Positions 9,901-20,236 of a DNA stretch of 27,019 nt are shown here, in pieces. The DNA is taken from the NCBI GenBank assembly GCA_015499985.1, contig JAAAUF010000577.1, positions 1-27,019 of the forward strand, in the 5' to 3' direction. The notes beneath the pieces were generated by a model. The model did no database searches. It worked only from the letters and a program-made list of their open reading frames with translations, and was not told the DNA's origin. Each line of letters begins with the position of its first letter. Position 1 is the first letter of the stretch. The stretch comes from Haplosporangium gracile. Taxonomy: Eukaryota; Mortierellomycota; Mortierellomycetes; Mortierellales; Mortierellaceae. The position numbers were made by a program, and so were the translations under genes.

Positions 9901-12900
9901 GTTTTGTTCCAGTCGAACCCGTTTGCTTTTGCATATGAATGCTACAACGTTCAAGAGACCGACATCACCCGTGCTCTCAAGGTATGCACTTACCTACAGG
10001 TAAAAGCAGGTTATGTTTGAAACCGTAAAGATGTAATCGCTAACTGATATTATTTACCATATGTAGGTCCTGGTACTCAAAAGCCCCAACTCGGGTGTAT
10101 TCCGATATCCCCACTTTTCTGCGGTTTTGTCCGGTCTCAGCTCCAGAGATAATAAGGCAGCTCAAACATCGAACGGCAGCACTCCTGATATCGAAATCCA
10201 GTCCGACTCTGACATGCTGCAGCGACTCTTCCATTCATGTCAAGGAAAAGATATTCTTGGCAAAGTCAATCTTGACGGAGGCACTGGTAAGAAAGTGTTT
10301 GGATGGGATGCTCACAATTTGTCTGGTATTGTTTGTTAGACGTGCCTAATATTCACGAACTCTATACATTTTGAACGTAGATCCGATCGCGACAGATCAA
10401 GTCAACACATTTCAGCACTCTGGTCATCTGCTAATGTACTGGTCTCTTTGGGAGGCAGCGCGATACTGTGTGTTGTCAAGACTTCGGACACCATATGGTG
10501 GTCCGCAGCAAACACTTGACGCGTTGGAAAAGCAGTTGAATTCTCTTCTCCAGTCTGAGGACAAAGAGGCCACGGGACTGAAAAGGTGCTCTATCGTTTG
10601 TTTAAACTTGGACATTTACATTATTATTTCTATTATTATGGAATGAAGCGGCTAACAAAAAGACCCTTCTTTCTAATGCTCATTGTAGGTTGACTCGCTT
10701 AAGAGATTTTCTGACGCTATTAGACCGACTTGAACTGCAATTTCAGAACGCGTACCACGGAACTGCGCTTGGCGTCATCCCATTGGCACCAAAGCCCAGC
10801 ATCGTCTTTGTTAGGTCGAACAAATCCGTCTGGGAAGATTGGTTCGTGCGGATACGAAGTCGCATTGTAGAGGGCGCTAAAGTGACGGGCGAGTATGAGA
10901 CTGTCATTCGCAATGGATACATGGTAAATGACTCGAATTTATTTAACGATTTGCTTCTAGGCCTTGGACAAACGGAACGTAATCGCTCTTACTAACTGCA
11001 GGCTACTTCCAGCTTTTGGCAGATCACTTTAGCGCTTTGTGTCGTGGCGCCGTCAATGATATCTTGGCTTGGCTGGATGACTTTGAAAGTGTCTTAGTCG
11101 ACCTCGGTAAGGCAACACAAAGCATTGCATTTTTTCGGAATTTGCTCGCGTGAATCGGCACTAACTTTTGATCGTTTGTTTTTCTCGTAATCTTAGTGGA
11201 GGCATTGATGGCGACCAATGGATCGGATGCTATCTCTGGCATTTACGTGTGGTGTAGGCGAGCCATTAAGGACATGACAAAACAGTCGTCTTCGAGCAGG
11301 TCAAAACACTCACGGTCTGAGCGCTCAACCCAATGTAAGTAGCTTTAGCGCATAAACGCAATCTCTACTTGACGTGACACTCAAAGCGCGACCTTTAACA
11401 TGTTGCAACATCCACTTATTTAGATCCAAGATACAAGAATTCTTGTTTGAAGGAAGGACAGGCGCTCGCACTGTCGCAAATATCGCTCGACTGGATCAAT
11501 ACGGCTGTCCTACAGTCTCAGGTACAGTATTTTCTTTTACATGGACTGACTCAAACAATCCCAAAAAAAATGCCTTTTCTAACCAAACTCTCTGGTTTTT
11601 TTTTGCTTCCATTTATAGAGCCGTTACGAACCGTCAACTAAAGATGCCATCGCTTTTGTCAAAGGCTTCTCTGATGTCGAATTGGCAGAGGACGTCGGTC
11701 CGCCAACAGAGTTCTTGTGCCAGGAAATTACGAACAGTCTGAGCGATCTTTACAGTTACCAGCAGCTTCAGACATTCTTGGACTCTATTCCTATGGACGC
11801 ATATGCGGACAGGACTCTGCCTTGGAGTGATACGTCTATGATGCAGGCATTAAATGGCTTTTGCGCAGACGAGGCACTCAATGCGTGGAAGCATTTGGAA
11901 GACTTTTACGACCAAGAGAATCTTGAACAGCTGGCACCTGATGTGTTCACGGCGGACCGAACAGGACTAGCTGGGCGTATTTATCTCTTTGCGGCGAAAG
12001 CTTACCAGCAATCGGATGTTCAGGCCGAGGATCTGGATCGAATCCGACAGATGTCTCTACGCATCGTTCAGCCGCCGGCTGAATTCCTCCTCAGCAATGG
12101 CGTAGATCACGCCAACGGAGCATTATTGGACGCTTTGATGCTCAACACAGCTGCGCCCGCCACTCTAAAAGCCCTTCAAGAATTCACTGAACATGTCGCT
12201 CAGGTTCCTGAGGAGATGAGGATGCACTTATTTAACAAGGACCTGCGTTTCTGGGCCCGATTGGACACAGTTGTCAATCTCGCCAAGCGCTATGCTTCCT
12301 GCAAGAATACAGTGGTCATCAAGCAATCAAACGAGTTCAAGTTCCTTCTCTCGAAGGTAGCCCGCCGGTCCGAATGTCATGATTTTGCCAGCAGCATCCC
12401 TCGAACTTGGGAGGGTCCATTGTCTCCAGAGATCCAGCTTGAGGAAGCCAAGGCAGCTATGGTGAAGCACGACTACACAGCTGCTCTAAGTACGTCTGGC
12501 CGGATCCTCAGCAAAGTCAGGAGCTCGCTCGGCACACATAAGGACGACGACCAAGCGCTGTCTGTGCTCCAGAGCAAGATCTACCTGAAGATGGCCAAGT
12601 GGTCACGATCGACTAAACCGCAACTTTCAGAAGGCAATGTTGAAGCATTCGAGAGCATTCTTGACCTGGAGCACGGTACACGACAGACGCCACAAGGAAG
12701 GATAGAGACTATCACAGCCACTTGTCTTCAGAAGGCGATCGAGATCGGGCCGAACAACAGGAAGTCCTGGTTTGCGTTGGGAACACACCACTACAAGCAA
12801 GGGTGGGGCATCTTGGATGAGCTTGGATCATTCCGCTTCCATCATCCTATTGCCATCGCTTCCAATGAAACACTGAAGAGTATCCTTGAAAGAGCAGGAG

Positions 12901-15650
12901 TCAGCAATCTCGAGGAGCAATCCAAGGTAAAAACACGCGTTTTATTGAATTGATGTGCACGTATTGTATTTGATAAGGTTGAGTAACTTTGGCTGATCTT
13001 TATTTTTATAATACATATCTGCTTTCTGCTGAATTAGAGCATTTTCGGTGTTTTTGTCAAGCATTGTGCTTCAGGACAGCCATTTGATGAATCGACGGCG
13101 TACGACAGTATCAGGACGCATGTAATGAAGATTGAACAAGTGGCGGATTCGGAAGGAGTTGTGACCGAGATTATTGGATCATTCCAGATATTGTTGCAGA
13201 GGATCCTTGAGTCTTATCGATTGGCTATCCATGGCTACTTTCGCTTCCTCCAGTTTGCTGCGCTGGAGTTCGAATGCAGTCAGCCTAAGGCGAAGGTAAT
13301 GACTTAATCACGTAATTAACGGTGAAAGTTTCTTTTTTTATTTTGCTGGGCCGCAATGAGCGCGTGACACGGTCTCTGATATCGTTGGCATTTTCTTGGG
13401 CATATATAGACAACTTCTGGAGAGGAAGTGGAGAACGAGGTTTCACAGTCTGCTGTGTCAGACGAGATTACTGCAACGCTGCGCCTGCTCCGACTTTTGG
13501 CCAAACATGGAGGCCAACTATACGATGTTTTCCATGAAAACCTGGTCGACATCAACGTCAGTCCGTGGACCAACATCATTCCACAGCTCTTCGCTCGGCT
13601 TGACCACCCAGAAAAGCCCGTCCAGTCACTGATCGCAGACCTTTTGTGCAAGATCGGCTTGCAGTTTCCTCAGTTGATCGTCTTTCACTGTGTCGTGGGC
13701 GCCAACTCGGCTCATAACAGCACATGCCAGAGGCAACTTCTCCGATTTATTGGAGAGTTCTTGACAAAGTCACACCCGGAACTCGTCTCCCAAGTTGAGC
13801 ATTTGATCCGCGAGCTGGAAAGAATAACCGTCTTGTGGGAAGAGATGTGGTACAAGAAAATCATGTCGAGCATCTCTGAGCTCAAGAACACGTTGCAGGA
13901 GCTTACGGAGCAATATCGGGGACTGGATGCTATCTCTGGCTTGGGTTTGGAAGACAAGCATGCTGTTATGTTGGACAATTATCAGCAATCTGTACTGCCT
14001 CTACTGGTACCACTGGAGAGTCTCCAAGAGGCGCACAGCGTGCCCGAGTCCAACCATGAGCGCTGGTTCGTCTCGGCTTTTAAGGGCAGGATTCAATCCA
14101 CTCTACTTGCTCTTCGCTCACCCAAGTCTTGGGATAATCTCTTTGAAGGATTGAACTTGTTGAAAGAGGTAAGCAGAATGGGCTTCATTCGACCTGGTTT
14201 ATCCGCGTAGCCAACCGAAATGACGGAGATGCTGACGCGCAATGATTATTTTATGCGTCACAGATCTGCATGGATATTGGAAAGGAGATTTCTGGAACCC
14301 GCATCCTGAAGCTATCCGATCTGAGTCCAGGACTTTTCGCCATCCAATCTTCTCAAATCGCCATCCCCAGCCCGGATCAAGGAACAGGAGTGACCATTCA
14401 GTCGTTCGATCAACAAGTAGTCGTCATCCCTACTAAGACCAAGCCAAAGAAACTGACATTGTTGGGATCGGATGGCAAACGTTATACCTATCTCTTCAAG
14501 GGCTTGGAGGATCTTCATCTAGACGAAAGAATCATGCAGCTTTTACGGATTTCGAACGGGATGCTTCAGCGGGACAAGGAATCCAGCACACGACACCTCA
14601 ATGCTCGACATTACGCGGTTGTTCCCCTGAGTGACAACTCGGGTATGATCCAGTGGGTGGAGAATACAGTGTCGATATTTACGATCATTGCCAAATGGCA
14701 GCATCGCGAGCAAATGTGCGCTCGATGGATGAACGACGACAGCTCGACGGCACCGCTCCAGGCTCCTCCTCGCGCGACAGAGCTCTACAATGAAAAGGCC
14801 ATGCTGACGCTTAAGAAAGCTGGTCTCCCCTCCAACCACCCTCGGCGGAACTGGTCAAAGTCGATCCTACTGGATTTGTATCATGAGATGGCCAGCGAGA
14901 CCCCCGCAGATCTTTTAGAACGAGAGATTTGGGCTTCGAGTCCTACGCCGGCGGAATGGTGGCAAAAGTCGGTTCGATTTGCAAGATCGACGGCGGTGAT
15001 GTCGATGATTGGTTACGTGATTGGGTTGGGAGACCGTCATCTGGACAACATCCTGATTGATTTTACAACGGGCGATCTGGTGCACATCGACTACAACGTC
15101 TGTTTTGAGAAGGGCAAGCGACTGAGGATACCAGAGATTGTGCCGTTCCGTTTGAGTCGAAACATGCTAACGAGTCTGGGTGTGACGGGCGTAGAGGGCA
15201 ACTTTAGGATTGGATGCGAGCAGACGATGAAGGTGATGCGGAAGAACAAGGAAATTCTGGTGACGCTGCTGGAGGCGTTTGTGTATGATCCACTGGTTGA
15301 CTGGCAGATTGACGCCACGACTGGGCAAGGTGGTGGTGCTCAGGGTGGGGCTGGAGCTGGGGGAGGCAACGGCACAGGAAATGCTGTCGGAGGAGGAGTA
15401 GATGTGAATGGTGGTGGAGGCGATCAAGACAGTGAAGGCCAGTTGTCATTTCGATCCCTTGGTGTTGCCCGCCGTCTTTCAGAAGAGAGTCTTTGCTCGG
15501 TCAGCAGTATGAGCATCAAGTCGACGGCGACGACGGATTCATTGACGAAGAGATGGACGGCATCAGGTTGGGAGCCAGCAGATTTGAGCTCGACAGGCTT
15601 GTTCAATGGACAAGGACAGAAACTCCAGCAGATGCACCAGCAGGACCAGC

Positions 15651-15696
<46 letters not shown>

Positions 15697-15895
15697 GCAG
15701 CAGCAGCCGCCGTTACACCAACGCAACGCGTATGCGGTCAACATTCTTCGACGAGTGCGGCACAAGCTGGAGGGACGTGACTTTGAGGCGGTCAAGAAGT
15801 GCAAGGTGACTGAGCAGGTCGACAGGGTAATCCAGGAGGCGACCAATGTTGAGAACCTGGCGAACATGTACGAAGGATGGACGCCGTGGTTGTAA
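6975..15895 (+). CDS. SMG1: SMG1, PI3K-like kinase of nonsense-mediated decay (21 exons)
   Basis: SMG1 phosphorylates SQ/TQ sites in UPF1 on terminating mRNPs. Exons: 6975-7013, 7113-7242, 7397-7557, 7655-7727, 7829-8000, 8119-8252, 8360-8508, 8608-9194, 9273-9553, 9652-9766, 9858-9981, 10067-10286, 10381-10585, 10689-10923, 11013-11106, 11197-11334, 11424-11521, 11619-12926, 13038-13295, 13410-14168, 14264-15895; phases close to about 2,303 aa. The N-terminus has an Ala-Gln repeat, then DIVDLLVGWFVDK, HEAT/FAT-type helices (LFHSCQ, WSLWEAARYCVLSRLRTP) and a PIKK kinase domain at about 1790-2107: Lys1839 in YLFKGLEDLHLDERIMQ, catalytic GLGDRHLDN (Asp2017, Asn2022) and HIDYN (Asp2036, the SMG1 form of DFG). 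FATC ends in NLANMYEGWTPWL. Human SMG1 is 3,661 aa; here the kinase-FATC insertion is only about 140 residues, Gly-rich then Gln20. Introns cluster in the 5' half. The first two exons and start are least certain. Confidence 0.95.
15647..15706 (+). repeat. CAA/CAG microsatellite encoding Gln20 in SMG1
   Basis: One CAG, fifteen CAA and four CAG codons encode 20 consecutive glutamines (about residues 2222-2241) in the linker between the kinase domain and the FATC domain. The uninterrupted CAA core should be length-variable. Confidence 0.92.
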
Positions 15896-15907
15896 TTTTT
15901 TCGCAAA

Positions 15908-15913
15908 AATAAA
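15908..15913 (+). terminator. Poly(A) signal of SMG1
   Basis: An AATAAA hexamer lies only 13 bases after the SMG1 stop codon in an A-rich context, so the 3' UTR may be very short. No other nearby candidate is as good. Confidence 0.5.
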
Positions 15914-16610
15914 AAAGAGGATGAGGATATTATCAACGAGGTCAAGAAAAGGGATGCTTACAGACTTGCTCCTTGGCCGTCATAAATCCTCTTTATCATG
16001 CATGTCGACAATTGGAGATATGAAGAGCATAGACAGAAAACAGATTAGTAGCATGGGACATGTGGTCGCTTTTGTCAATGGCTTCTGATATGAATCAACG
16101 GTTAAGCTGATGCAAGCAAAACAAAAGGGACTCCTAGAAAAAACATCCCCTCTAACCTCCCTCCGTCATTTTAGCTCGATGGTCGCGTGAACGAAAAAGC
16201 AAGACTAGACACTCAAGGCAAGCTCATATCAGGTCTTAAATGATGGGTGCCTTTTTAGCACGATTTCTTCGCTTGTGGGCCTGGGTAACCCCACTCGTGC
16301 CACTAAAACACATAGAGAATAGTTGGGAAGGAGGGTACACTAAGAATAGCACTGAACTCAGCCACAGCGCTCAGCCAGAACTCAAGACGGGAGACAGGAA
16401 AAAGGAAAAAGGAAGGGGAGAGAAGGGGCGTGATGAGGGACTTGCTCTCTCTTAGTAAGGGCTCTTATTAACAGCGCGCTGATGCGGTCATGCCGAAGAC
16501 AGGCAAGAAGAAAGGCAAGAAATTCCACGCTAGGAAAAATAAACATTAACAAGCGGACCTTGCCAAGACAAGGGAACAAGGTGAGCAAGAAATGCGAAAC
16601 GAGCGAGAGA

Positions 16611-16641
<31 letters not shown>

Positions 16642-16947
16642 AAGCAGAGCGAGTTGTATGATGACGGAGAAGTGATGACTGATTATTCAGCGGTCGCCTT
16701 TTTTATTCTCGGTAATTCCTCGGTTCTCAATCTTTCTTTTCTCTTTTCTTCTTACTTCCTACATCTCTTGCTCTTTTTTTTCAGTCTGCTCTTTTATTAT
16801 TTTCTTTCACACCTCCCTACTCTTCTTCCCACACAACAACCACTACACTCATCACTCATCCTCTGCTTCAAAGAAAACTTCCAACTACAACTACAACTGC
16901 AACAACCAACAACCAACAAAGACACACAAGAAAGATACATAGACGAT
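15914..16947. promoter_or_regulatory. Intergenic region and promoter/leader of the eisosome gene
   Basis: About 1 kb without a recognisable gene. A GA-rich purine tract (16600-16650) is followed by pyrimidine-rich blocks (16733-16815) and a CAA/ACA-rich leader (16875-16925) directly before the ATG at 16948. A pyrimidine tract then a CAA-rich leader is typical of a well-expressed fungal gene. No TATA box is evident. A plus-strand frame at 16654-16947 that joins in frame to the gene is low-complexity Leu/Phe/Ser and is treated as untranslated. Confidence 0.5.
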
Positions 16948-19460
16948 ATGTCCCATTTGATTGACCCGTGTCTGCGCGCCACCAAGATTGCGCATGGAAT
17001 CAGACGGGGTATCGACGGAATCTCGCCCCTGAGTGGCCTGGTTCCAGAGCTCAGGATACTCATCCAGGAACAGAAAAACGTCCTATCCTCCCTCAAACGC
17101 ACCGCCTTTGAGAAAGAAGAAGGTATTTAGAAAAATTGACGAGACACACCGGCACTCACTCTTGTCTTACGCTGCACTCGTACATCACACGTTGTATAAA
17201 ATCAAGTATAGTGAGTTAATATGACATACTCTCTATCCTCTGCTGTCTCTGGTAGCTGCGAAGCACCTCTCTATATATGCCAAGACGGAAGGTCCAGATC
17301 TGGCAGACACCCTCTCAAAGCTGAGTCTCTTGATCCGAAAGGCCGCCGACCTCGAACGAGCCTACGCCGATAGCCTTGGCCATAGCAGGGAACTTTTCAA
17401 GGAAATCCGTGTCGCAGAAGATAACAACTACTCGATCCGGAAACGCAAATTGGATCTGGAGCATCGTCTGGGGTCGTCATCAGGAGTAGGGTCATCATCA
17501 ACCACATCGGTAGCGATTGTCAACTCGGGGACGTCAACAGCATTCGTCAAGAAATCAGGAACGATATCGCCTGGAGCAGAACTCCATCCGGAGATGAAAC
17601 TGTTGAGGAAGGAGACCATGACGGCTGAGAATGACCTGGAGGACCTCAAGCGGAAAAAGATCAAAAGGGCAACAGCCCAGCAGTTGGACGCACTGGAAAA
17701 GTTAGGCAAGGAGATGATTGTTATTGCTTACTATGGACGGGAAATCATGGACCAGGTAAACGATACCCCTACCGAGGTTGGACAATATGCAGGAGACCGA
17801 TATGGACAATACGATGGTAAGCAAAAAGGCACCTCTAGAAAAAAAAAAGAAGCAGTAGAAAACATTGGGAGGAGGGAAGGAGAGGAAAGCGCTGGCTGTT
17901 TTTTTTTCATTTCGGGACGGACAATATTCCCTCTCTTGTTTGAATTACTGTTGTTGTTCCCTATACCTCTTTTCTGTATGAAATGAGACCTCGCCTGACC
18001 AACTGCGGGAATGCTGTTATTATTCTTTGGCTACTTTAGGCGCGGCCAAGACGGCATACTCGCTCAAGGCCTGTCTCGATACCCTCAAGGACTGGCCCAC
18101 GAATGCCCCGATTGTTCAGATGCACGAGGTCGACATGGGCGACTTCCCCAAGGATACCAAGGGAGCCATGAATGCGATGATGCACGACTTGGCTGTCAAG
18201 ACAGGATCGGATTGGTACGACCTTCAGCAGCCATCCCCTATGATATCGATGGCTTCCTCCAAGTGGCCCAGCCATCATACCCGCAGCAGTTCAGCGTCGT
18301 CTACAGCAAGTTCCATCAGATCTGCGAGAGATAGCATGTCGTCTGGTGTGACGACAGTGACTTATGTCGATGGCATGCCGATGGTTCAACTCATCAATGA
18401 GATTCCTCCTACACCCGAGCACGAGAATGGGCCTATTGTTCTGGATTCAGCATCGATCACAAAGACTGGAAGCACGACTACAACCTCGGCTCCTTCTGTA
18501 CAGGAGCCTATCCCCGTCTTTGTCGCATCCCAATCAGTCCCTGAGACAGCTACCATTGCTGCTGCTACAGAGCCAATAGTAGTAGCTACGACAGGATCTA
18601 CACCAGGCGCTACAACACCTACGACTGCACCTGCTTCGCCCATTGTCACTGTCACCAACACCGCCTCTTCCTCTAGTCCTAAGCCGGCCAGTACGACTGC
18701 TGCTGCACCTGTGGAGCAGAGCCCCTTCATTCCTCAGTCGACCTACATGCCTACGACAACCTATCAACCCGGTCATGATCATACCCATAGTCAAGGCACT
18801 GGTACTCCTCCCACGAGACCCCGTCCCGTTTCGGCAGACAGATATCCCGGCCATGGTCCTGGTCCTGGCGGATTCCACGCACCGCATCCTCTGATGATGC
18901 AACACCAGCAGCAGTACCCACCAGGCCCTCCTCCTGCTTCACAGGTGCCCATGTCGATGCCCATACCTATCCACAACAATATGCCTCTGCCGATGCAGAT
19001 GCCCGTCCCTCATATCCCTGGCTCCCCCGACCCACATTATCCATATTCTAATGAGTTTGGTCCCCAGGGTGATAACAATAACAAACGACACTCGAACCCC
19101 ATATCGGTCTCGTTTCCCCATCGACAGTCTCCTATTGTTGATTCCCATCTCCCCGTAACAACAACGTCCTCTGCCACGTCGCCTTCACCGTCGCCAAGAC
19201 CTAGCCAGGGTCCTCGCGGTCCACAGGCCATCTTGCCACCGACAGAACCAGGGTTCAGGATCCCTGTTGGTGTTGAGGTCGATGAAGATGGGGAGTTGTA
19301 TAGTTCTTCTGCGCCTGGTGGCGGGCGTGGTCAGGGCGGTAATAATGGTAGAGGAAGGAGACATCCGCAGGCTGTTGTGTATGATGGTCCGCCTCCAGAT
19401 TATGCTGAGGCCGCGATGAACCCTCCGGCTGAGAAGCTTGACGAGAAGAAGCGTCGTTAG
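16948..19460 (+). CDS. PIL1: Eisosome component, Pil1/Lsp1-family BAR protein with long tail (3 exons)
   Basis: Pil1/Lsp1 proteins form BAR-domain dimers that polymerise on the inner face of the plasma membrane and shape eisosome furrows (MCC domains), binding PI(4,5)P2. Exons 16948-17122, 17256-17816 and 18040-19460 (both introns phase 1) encode 718 aa; yeast Pil1 is 339. Family signatures: SGLVPELRILIQEQKNVLSS then AAKHLSIYAKTEGPDLADTL across the first splice, KATAQQLDALEKL-like helix, IAYYGREIMD, and YDGAAKTAYSLKACLDTLKDW across the second. The BAR region spans about residues 28-265. A Ser/Thr/Gly-rich loop of about 35 residues (near 126-165) interrupts it relative to yeast Pil1. The remaining 440 or so residues are a Thr/Ala/Ser then Pro/Met/Gln-rich disordered tail ending with a PPDY (PPxY) motif at 697-700 and basic DEKKRR. 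It is convergent with the kinase gene downstream. Family assignment is firm; orthology to Pil1 rather than Lsp1 is not resolved. Confidence 0.9.
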
Positions 19461-19490
19461 ATGCGGTTGATCGTTAGCATTTTTGTAGAT

Positions 19491-19610
19491 AATAAAAAAG
19501 CGGGTTGACACATATTAGTGTAAAGATACGAATGAACATGTGTGTTTCCCAACAAGTGAGCCATAGATGTAAATACGATACGATGAAGGATGACGATACG
19601 AAAAAATAAA
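19491..19610 (+). terminator. Poly(A) signals of the eisosome gene
   Basis: AATAAA hexamers at 19491-19496 (30 bases after the stop) and 19605-19610 are two candidate sites, suggesting alternative short and longer 3' UTRs. Confidence 0.55.
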
Positions 19611-20236
19611 GTGGAGCTGTGTAGATACGAAACGACTAAGGCGAGGATGAGCAGTATGACTTTGATGAGCAAATCTGAACAAGAAGTGTCATGTGCCAAT
19701 CCTTGGCAGACGACAGACAGGCAGGAATGCAAAGTGAGCAAGAGGACGACGACAAAAGAGAAAGGGAAGATGTCCTAGAAAGAAAGTTTTTCCAAGTTCA
19801 TTCCTATGACTCCGCTCAGCACTCTTTACAGAAGGGTGTATATACATCAACTCTACTGTTTCGCCCTTCCGACTGCATCAGAAAAAAAAAAGTACCACTA
19901 AACAGCTGTCAAGAAGAGCACGTTTTTCAACGCAATTTCATGGGCAAAACGAAGTGGTTTTTTTTTTTTTGTTGTTTTGAATCGATCCAAATCGAAAAGA
20001 CAGAAAAGAACGACGAACAAGAGATCTGAATGGTAAGATCTTTGCACGCGCGCTTTTCTTCTTTTTTCTGATTTATTTTTGCTAAACTATGTTACATTAT
20101 CGCGAGGCACGCGATAGATGGGCACTGATAGAAGGACAAGAAACTGATGCTAGTGTGGTGTGGATGCAGCAACAAAAGAAGGAGAGAGAAAAGAAAAGAA
20201 AAAAAAAATGGTTATGATAATTTACACGGCCAGTGT
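19611..20236. other. Convergent intergenic region
   Basis: The 3' flanks of the eisosome gene (+) and the kinase gene (-). It contains several A- and T-homopolymers (19884-19893, 19959-19970, 20200-20208) and no supportable gene. The plus-strand frame at 19691-20029 uses a non-ATG start and resembles nothing known. Confidence 0.55.
20072..20077 (-). terminator. Poly(A) signal of the kinase gene
   Basis: TTTATT on the plus strand is AATAAA on the kinase sense strand, 160 bases beyond the kinase stop codon. Confidence 0.45.
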
